From contig NZ_CP119676.1 of NCBI RefSeq assembly GCF_029318635.1, positions 2,679,001-2,743,000 on the forward strand: a stretch of DNA of 64,000 bases, written 5' to 3'. Below are positions 58,673 to 64,000 of the stretch, one piece after another (positions within the stretch are counted from its first letter, which is position 1; each line of letters opens with the position of its first letter). The notes under the pieces were generated by a model, which was given only the letters and a program-made list of their open reading frames with translations, made no database searches and had not been told where the DNA came from. Both the position numbers and the translations under genes were made by a program. This DNA comes from Varunaivibrio sulfuroxidans. Its GTDB lineage: Bacteria; Pseudomonadota; Alphaproteobacteria; Rhodospirillales; Magnetovibrionaceae.

Positions 58673-59961
58673 GCAGCCTTTTCGAAAATCAGGCGCCGCG
58701 CCCCCTGGCCGATCGGCTGCGCCCGCAGCTGTTGGACGACGTGGTGGGGCAGGATCACCTGCTGAAAAAAGATGCGCCGCTGGGGCGCATGCTGGCGTCG
58801 GGGCGGTTGTCGTCGTTGATTTTGTGGGGGCCGCCGGGAACCGGGAAGACCACCATCGCGCGCCTGATCGCCGATGGCACGGCGATGCACTTCGAACCTT
58901 TATCGGCAGTTTTTTCCGGCGTCGCCGATTTGCGCAAGGTGTTCGCCGCGGCGCAAAAACGCCGTGCGGACGGCCAGGGCACGGTGCTGTTCATCGACGA
59001 GATCCATCGCTTCAACCGCGCCCAGCAAGACGGCTTCCTGCCCTACGTCGAAGACGGTACGGTGACCCTCGTTGGGGCGACGACGGAAAATCCGTCGTTC
59101 GAGCTTAACCCCGCCCTGTTGTCGCGATGCCAGGTTCTGGTCTTGAACCGTCTCGACGACGCGGCGCTCGAGCGTCTGCTCGCCCGTGCGGAAGAGGCCG
59201 AGGGACGGCCCTTGCCGATCGACGCCGACGCCCGCGCCGCCCTCAGGGCGATGGCCGATGGCGACGGTCGCTATCTGCTCAATATGGCCGACGAAATCCT
59301 TTCATTGCCGGAACGAGGCGGCCCGCTGGACAGCGCCGCCCTGGCCGATGTCGTGCAAAAGCGTATGCCGTTGTACGATAAGGCCCAGGAGGGGCACTAC
59401 AATCTGATCTCGGCGCTGCATAAATCCCTGCGCGGATCGGATACCGACGCCGCCTTGTATTGGTTGAGCCGGATGCTGGCGGGGGGCGAGGACCCGCGCT
59501 TTATCGCCCGGCGGCTGGTGCGCTTCGCCTCGGAGGATATCGGCATGGCCGACCCCGGGGCCTTGCCCCAGGCGATCGCGGCGTGGGAGGCCTACGAGCG
59601 CCTAGGCAGCCCCGAGGGGGAACTGGCCCTGGTCCAATGCGTGATTTACTTGGGCACGGCGCCCAAATCGAACGCCGCCTACGTGGCGGGCAAGGCGGCG
59701 CTGGCGACGGCGAAAAAAACCGGCTCGTTAATGCCGCCCAAGCATATTTTAAACGCCCCGACGAAGATGATGAAATCGATGGGGTATGGCGCGGGATATC
59801 GTTACGATCATGACGCCGATGAGGGCTTTTCGGGGCAGGACTACTTCCCCGAGGGCATGGCGCGTCATCAGTTTTATACGCCCAAGGACCGCGGCTTCGA
59901 ACGGGAGGTCGCCAAACGCATTGCTTATTGGGCGAAATTGAGAACGGAGAAGGGGGATTAG
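58669..59961 (+). CDS. rarA: Replication-associated recombination protein RarA (MgsA)
   Basis: The 430-residue AAA+ ATPase acts at stalled replication forks. It has Walker A GPPGTGKTT, Walker B VLFIDEIHRF, sensor GATTENPSFE, and the C-terminal tetramerisation region with PPKHILNAPTKMMKSMGYG. ATG 58669 overlaps the protease stop by four bases; an earlier in-frame ATG at 58615 lies within the protease gene. Confidence 0.94.
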   Translation: MSSLFENQAPRPLADRLRPQLLDDVVGQDHLLKKDAPLGRMLASGRLSSLILWGPPGTGKTTIARLIADGTAMHFEPLSAVFSGVADLRKVFAAAQKRRADGQGTVLFIDEIHRFNRAQQDGFLPYVEDGTVTLVGATTENPSFELNPALLSRCQVLVLNRLDDAALERLLARAEEAEGRPLPIDADARAALRAMADGDGRYLLNMADEILSLPERGGPLDSAALADVVQKRMPLYDKAQEGHYNLISALHKSLRGSDTDAALYWLSRMLAGGEDPRFIARRLVRFASEDIGMADPGALPQAIAAWEAYERLGSPEGELALVQCVIYLGTAPKSNAAYVAGKAALATAKKTGSLMPPKHILNAPTKMMKSMGYGAGYRYDHDADEGFSGQDYFPEGMARHQFYTPKDRGFEREVAKRIAYWAKLRTEKGD

Positions 59962-59962
59962 A

Positions 59963-60358
59963 ATGCAGGCGCTTTCGCCGGTCATGATTTTGGCCGTGGC
60001 CTTGGGGGGCTCCGCCGGGGCCGTTGTACGCTATGTGGTGATGTCCGTCATCGGCCACTGGTACCATGGCGGCCTTCCCCTGGCGACGCTGGCGGTCAAT
60101 CTTGTCGGGTCTTTTATTCTTGGGGCGTTGATCGAAACAATGGCCCTGATGTGGTCGCCCAGTCCGGCCCTGCGCGCCTTTTTAGTGGTGGGGACGCTGG
60201 GCGCGTTCACCACCTTTTCGACCTTCTCTATGGATATGTTTTTTCTCATGGAGCGGGGCGAATTCATGCCGTTGGCGGGCTATGTCCTGTCCTCGGTTAT
60301 TTTCGGATTTCTGGCGTTTTGGGGTGGGATGGCGGCGCTCCGCCTGCTCATTTCTTGA
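59963..60358 (+). CDS. crcB: Fluoride exporter CrcB/Fluc
   Basis: The 131-residue protein has four membrane helices with GGSAGAVVRY, the pore Asn in NLVGSFILG, and GAFTTFSTFSMD with the Phe-box and sodium-site residues. It forms a dual-topology dimer that lets fluoride out. It begins one base after rarA, and I see no fluoride riboswitch in front of it. Confidence 0.95.
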   Translation: MQALSPVMILAVALGGSAGAVVRYVVMSVIGHWYHGGLPLATLAVNLVGSFILGALIETMALMWSPSPALRAFLVVGTLGAFTTFSTFSMDMFFLMERGEFMPLAGYVLSSVIFGFLAFWGGMAALRLLIS

Positions 60359-60369
60359 GAGAAGGGCGT

Positions 60370-61374
60370 ATGGCGGGGGTGGAAACCATCACGGTTGATG
60401 CGGACGACGCGGATGTTCGGCTGGATCGCTGGCTGAAACGTCGTTTTACGGGGATCACCCAGGGACGGATACAGAAACTGTTGCGTACGGGGCAAATTCG
60501 CGTCGATGGCAAACGACTCAAGGATGCCGGCTTTCGGTTACAAGCAGGGCAAACGGTACGCGTGCCGCCGTTGAGCGCCGGCGAAAAGGGCGTCGGGCCT
60601 TCCGTCCGTCCGTCCACCGCGCGCGAACCCCACGCCGAGGACGTCCAAGCCCTGCGTGATTGCGTGCTTTACAAGGACGATAAAATCATCGTCCTGAATA
60701 AACCCGCCGGTCTTGCCGTGCAGGGGGGGACGGGGACGGTCCTTCATGTTGACGCCATGTTGGACGGGTTGCGTTTCGGCGCCGATCGGCCTCGTTTGAC
60801 CCACCGCCTGGACAAGGACACCTCGGGTGTCCTGGTGCTGGCGCGCACGCAAGGCGAGGCGGCCCGCCTGACGGCGCTGTTTCGCGAGCGAAAGGTTCAT
60901 AAGCTGTATTGGGCGATCGTGGTTGGCGTACCTTCGCCGGATCAAGGCATGATCGATCTGGCGCTGGGCAAAATACCCGGCAAGGGTGGGGAAAAGGTTG
61001 TTCCCGAGGCGTCCCGGGGACGCAAGGCGCAAAGCCTTTACCGTATCATCGACCGCGCCGGCCGTAAGGCCGCCTGGGTGGCGATGGAACCCCTAACGGG
61101 GCGGACCCATCAATTGCGCGTGCACATGGCTCAGGGGGTGGGGACACCGATTTTGGGCGATGGAAAATATGGCGGTCAGGGCGCCTTTCTCGAAGGGCTG
61201 GCGGGGGGACGCAAGCTGCATCTTCACGCCCGGAGCATCGCGTTCGCGCGGTCCGACGGTAGCCCCCTTCGCATCAGCGCCCCTCTTCCCGAACATATGC
61301 GCGCCACGTGGCGATTCCTGGGCTTTGAGGAAGGGCACGAAGGGGCCGAGGAGGGGTTCGGCGATATGCCGTGA
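60370..61374 (+). CDS. 23S rRNA pseudouridine synthase, RluC/RluD family
   Basis: The 334-residue enzyme has an S4 RNA-binding domain (about residues 16-75, DRWLKRRFTGITQGRIQKLL) and a catalytic domain with the active-site Asp in HRLDKDTSGVLVLA, plus GRTHQLRVH. It most likely makes RluC-type pseudouridines in 23S rRNA. The start is ATG 60370, 11 bp after crcB, so rarA, crcB and this gene look co-transcribed. Confidence 0.88.
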   Translation: MAGVETITVDADDADVRLDRWLKRRFTGITQGRIQKLLRTGQIRVDGKRLKDAGFRLQAGQTVRVPPLSAGEKGVGPSVRPSTAREPHAEDVQALRDCVLYKDDKIIVLNKPAGLAVQGGTGTVLHVDAMLDGLRFGADRPRLTHRLDKDTSGVLVLARTQGEAARLTALFRERKVHKLYWAIVVGVPSPDQGMIDLALGKIPGKGGEKVVPEASRGRKAQSLYRIIDRAGRKAAWVAMEPLTGRTHQLRVHMAQGVGTPILGDGKYGGQGAFLEGLAGGRKLHLHARSIAFARSDGSPLRISAPLPEHMRATWRFLGFEEGHEGAEEGFGDMP

Positions 61375-61446
61375 CGCACAAACCTTTGCGTGCCCCCCCC
61401 CGCCAGCTTATGATTTTGGAGGGAGTGTGGCGAACGAAAGGGTTTC

Positions 61447-62127
61447 ATGCGCGTTTTGTTGGTTGAGGACAACCTCCGGCTTGCGGCTTCCGTGCAAAAG
61501 GGACTTGAGCGCGAGGGGTTCACGGTTGATGCCCTGGGCACGATGGCCGACGCCGAGGCGGCGTTGAACGCGGCGACATTCGATGTCGTGGCCCTGGACC
61601 TGGGGTTGCCCGACGGCGACGGTATAGATCTTCTTTTGCAAATGCGCGCCAAGGGCGACAGTACGCCGGTGTTGATCCTCACGGCGCGCGACGGCGTCGG
61701 CGACCGGGTGCGGGGCCTCAACAGTGGGGGGGACGACTATCTTTTGAAACCCTTTGCGATGGAGGAGGTGGTGGCGCGGATGCGCGCCCTGCTGCGCCGC
61801 CCGGGCGGCGCCTTGGGGTTGACCCTTCACGCGGGGAATTTATTTTTCGACACCACCGCTCGCGAGGTTCGCGTCGATACCCGTACGATCGGTATATCAC
61901 GTCGGGAAATGGGTGTTTTGGAGCAACTCATGCGCCGCGCCGGGCGCGTGGTGCCGAAGGATGTACTGGAAGAAAAGTTGTATGGGTTTGAAGACGACGT
62001 TTCGTCCAATTCCGTCGAGGCGCACATCTCCAGACTGAGGAAACGCCTGAATAACGCAGGGGCCAGCGTCTCGATCCATACCTTGCGCGGGGTTGGGTAT
62101 CTCCTCTCCGAGGGAAGCGAGGGCTAG
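61447..62127 (+). CDS. OmpR-family response regulator
   Basis: The 226-residue regulator has a receiver domain (EDN near residue 8, phosphoacceptor Asp51 in VALDLGLPDGDG, Lys of LKPFAMEE) and a winged-helix domain (about 125-222, with ISRREMGVLEQLMRRAGRVV and SSNSVEAHISRLRKRL). It resembles QseB/TctD-type regulators and pairs with the kinase encoded 11 bp downstream. Target genes unknown. Confidence 0.9.
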   Translation: MRVLLVEDNLRLAASVQKGLEREGFTVDALGTMADAEAALNAATFDVVALDLGLPDGDGIDLLLQMRAKGDSTPVLILTARDGVGDRVRGLNSGGDDYLLKPFAMEEVVARMRALLRRPGGALGLTLHAGNLFFDTTAREVRVDTRTIGISRREMGVLEQLMRRAGRVVPKDVLEEKLYGFEDDVSSNSVEAHISRLRKRLNNAGASVSIHTLRGVGYLLSEGSEG

Positions 62128-62138
62128 GTTTTTCAGTC

Positions 62139-63053
62139 ATGGTCCAGCGCATCATCCTCAATGCCGTAATGACACTCCTTGCCTTGTGTCTTTTTGCGGT
62201 CACGTGTGAATTTTTTCTGCAAGAACAGGTCAAGCTTTTCCTCTACGGGCATTGCCAACCCGAACCCATGGCGGTGCACATCAACCATATCGTCGTTGCG
62301 ATCGTTTTTTCGGCCTTGGCGATCGTGATTTCGAGTTTTCTTAATTTTCGCTATGCCCGCGACTTACAGCGCTCCGAAAAAGCGCTTAAGGCGAAGGTCG
62401 AGCGTCACCGCAATTTCGCCGCCGATGTCGCCCATGAATTGCGCACGCCGTTGGCCGTTTTACGCGCCAATATCGACGCTCTGGACATCACGCGTCCGGC
62501 GCCGCTGGACGCCCTGCGGCATGACGTCGCCATCATGTCGCGTATCGTCGAGCAACTGTTGGCGCGCACTCGGCTCGATTCGATGGTCATCGCGGTCAAT
62601 GAACAGGCCGATCTGGCCGAGGTCAGTCGAACGATCTCCGCTTTTCTTGCGCCCTACGCCATTAGCGAAGCCCGCTCCTTGGAGGTCATCGGTGCGGAAA
62701 CCCCCCTGATCGTCCGAGGCAACGCCCCCGCGCTGGAACAGGCGTTGTGCAACTTGATCGAAAACGCCATCAAATATTCTCCCCGAGGCACAAAAATTAT
62801 CTTAGAGGTGCTCGCCGGAGAAAAAGAACATGTCATCATGGTCAGCAATCGGGGGCGCGGCATTCCCGAAGGCATGCGCGAATCCATTTTTAAACGCTTC
62901 TTGCGTGCCGATCGGCGCGGTGGTGGAGCGGGTTTAGGACTTTCGATCGTGCAAAGGGTCATGGAAATGCATGGCGGGAAAGTGACCGTTGAGGACGCGC
63001 CCGGCGGGGGAGCGCGGTTTTCCTTGCGTATTCCAGTGCAAGGTTCCCGCTAG
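62139..63053 (+). CDS. Small sensor histidine kinase with minimal periplasmic loop
   Basis: The 304-residue kinase has two membrane helices (about residues 8-27 and 49-68) joined by only about 20 periplasmic residues that include GHCQPEPMAVHINH. HisKA follows directly with His99 in VAHELRTPLAVL, then HATPase_c with NLIENAIKYSP and GAGLGLSIVQRVM. There is no clear HAMP domain. This is the layout of intramembrane-sensing kinases. The Cys and two His in the loop may bind a metal; this is inference. Confidence 0.88.
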   Translation: MVQRIILNAVMTLLALCLFAVTCEFFLQEQVKLFLYGHCQPEPMAVHINHIVVAIVFSALAIVISSFLNFRYARDLQRSEKALKAKVERHRNFAADVAHELRTPLAVLRANIDALDITRPAPLDALRHDVAIMSRIVEQLLARTRLDSMVIAVNEQADLAEVSRTISAFLAPYAISEARSLEVIGAETPLIVRGNAPALEQALCNLIENAIKYSPRGTKIILEVLAGEKEHVIMVSNRGRGIPEGMRESIFKRFLRADRRGGGAGLGLSIVQRVMEMHGGKVTVEDAPGGGARFSLRIPVQGSR

Positions 63054-63715
63054 GGGGAAAAATTTCCGTAATGTGTGAGACAAACTTCCTTGTTGTCAGG
63101 AAGTTGTAAGGTTCGCCTGTCACATAGGCCCTTGAAACACGGTTTTGGGGCCTGAAAGATATGCTTCACGGGGGTTACGGGGAAATGACGCCTTTCTGGT
63201 TAAGAGGGTAAACGCACTACAAATTTGTTGGCTGAATTTTTTTTAAGGGCGTACCGCAAGGCGCGTGACCCTTATCCCGTCTTGGTTTTCGTTTGAGAAT
63301 TAAGCAAAGGCCAGCGGCCGAGGGAGAAAAAGAGAGGCCGGAGAGTTTCGAGTCATGGCTCCGGGGGGCGATTTTTTCGTACACGCGCCTGGGGTCGCGG
63401 AGAATGCCGTGGTCTTATGTCAGAGTCTGGCGCCCCAGGGATCACGGCAGCAGCCACCGTCAGATAGCGTGGGCCGCCTTCTGACGGTGGCGTCTTTTTC
63501 GGCGAGGTTCGACGTTTCGCGGAAGTTCGACGTCCCGCAGGGCGTTGTGAAAAACGTTCCGGGAACGTCGTCGAAGACTTTTGAAAGTGAACGGCACTTC
63601 CGGCAAGTCTTCTCCTAGGTCTGTGACATTTTTCACAAACCAGGCGTATCGGATTAATAGGTCCCGACCCTAGCCGAAGCCTTTTTCCGTGTGTCATATG
63701 CGTATGCACCGTATT
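63054..63715. other. Gene-poor intergenic region with hairpins
   Basis: No convincing gene in about 660 bp. It contains an 8-bp hairpin AACTTCCT/AGGAAGTT (63083-63105) 30 bases after the kinase gene, an eight-T run near 63237-63245, an orphan terminator at 63453-63499, and the short repeat AGGTCCCGACCCT near 63659. A short open frame at 63355-63618 has no recognisable features. Confidence 0.5.
63453..63499 (+). terminator. Orphan Rho-independent terminator
   Basis: A perfect 12-bp stem, GCCACCGTCAGA with TCTGACGGTGGC, loop of 15, followed by GTCTTTTT on the plus strand. No plus-strand gene ends within 400 bp, so it may end a small RNA or a long 3' UTR. Confidence 0.7.
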
Positions 63716-64000
63716 TCAGTTCCAGGTGACGAGAAACGCGCGCGCGAAAATGGCGGTGTATCCGCTGATCAGCAAAATCGCCCCCAGGTTCACCAGTATC
63801 CCCGCGCGCGCCATATCCCAGATGCGCAGATGTCCGCTGGCGAAAACGACCGCATTGGGCGGCGTCGCGACGGGCATCATAAACGCGCAACTGGCGCCGA
63901 TGACCACGGGAAGCGCCAGCACCATGGGGGCGATGCCCAGGTTTTCGCCGAGCGAGGCGATAATCGGTAAAAATGTCGCCGTGGTGGCGGTGTTGCTGGT
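63716..64000 (-). CDS. SLC13/DASS-family anion transporter, C-terminal part
   Basis: The last 94 residues of a membrane transporter; the 5' part lies beyond the window. It shows the second sodium/substrate motif SNTATTATFLP, the hallmark MMPVATPPNAVVFASG, and a final helix ending FLVTWN. DASS proteins import dicarboxylates, tricarboxylates or sulfate with sodium. Confidence 0.88.
   Translation of the reverse strand, partial: TSNTATTATFLPIIASLGENLGIAPMVLALPVVIGASCAFMMPVATPPNAVVFASGHLRIWDMARAGILVNLGAILLISGYTAIFARAFLVTWN

Noticed and set aside
63355..63618. 87-codon plus-strand open frame
   Set aside because: It spans the orphan terminator hairpin and shows no domain or translation signal.

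Overview
The window looks like the chromosome of a GC-rich alphaproteobacterium, probably of the Rhodospirillales type. The support is gene content and order: secE-nusG-rplKAJL-rpoBC runs straight into the str, S10, spc and alpha ribosomal operons; adk sits between secY and rpsM; there are two tuf copies; and malonate and C4-dicarboxylate-type TRAP genes lie nearby. I cannot name the species. I see no insertion sequences, prophage or CRISPR.

Layout. 1-2036 (minus): a puuR-like regulator and the start of an aldehyde dehydrogenase gene, likely for polyamine or GABA breakdown. 2313-3533: a TPR plus OmpA-domain lipoprotein. 3565-9186: a malonate-type module of malonyl-CoA synthetase (minus), a GntR/FCD regulator (minus) and a divergent TRAP transporter (P, Q, M). 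A clear promoter and an operator-like palindrome lie in front of the transporter, and a terminator lies between the P and Q genes. 9293-12662: phoR, phoU and phoB. The pst transporter genes usually found between phoR and phoU are gone; what remains is a pho-box-like repeat and a decayed pstB fragment.

12701-18136 (minus): a TetR regulator, then a tight five-gene set read from right to left. It encodes a DUF6134-like exported protein, a thermostable-haemolysin-family (GNAT-like) protein, an AMP-dependent acyl ligase, a haem-oxygenase-like diiron protein and a short-chain dehydrogenase. This is the best candidate for an undescribed pathway, probably making or modifying a fatty-acyl metabolite. 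A tandem repeat of about 130 bp with a conserved hairpin closes it. 18342-22865: an APC permease, a TauE/SafE exporter and a Cache-HAMP histidine kinase. tRNA-Thr and rlmB follow.

24470-57175: the transcription and translation block. It runs tRNA-Tyr, tRNA-Gly, tuf, tRNA-Trp, secE, nusG, rplK, rplA, rplJ, rplL, rpoB, rpoC, rpsL, rpsG, fusA, a second tuf, then the S10, spc (with secY and adk) and alpha operons. Readable promoters precede tRNA-Tyr, rpsL and rpsM, and strong hairpins or terminators follow rpoC and rplQ. 57236-61374: a DegP-like protease, rarA, crcB and an RluC-type pseudouridine synthase. 61447-63053: a two-component system. The last stretch has an intergenic region with an orphan terminator and the 3' end of an SLC13/DASS anion transporter running off the window.
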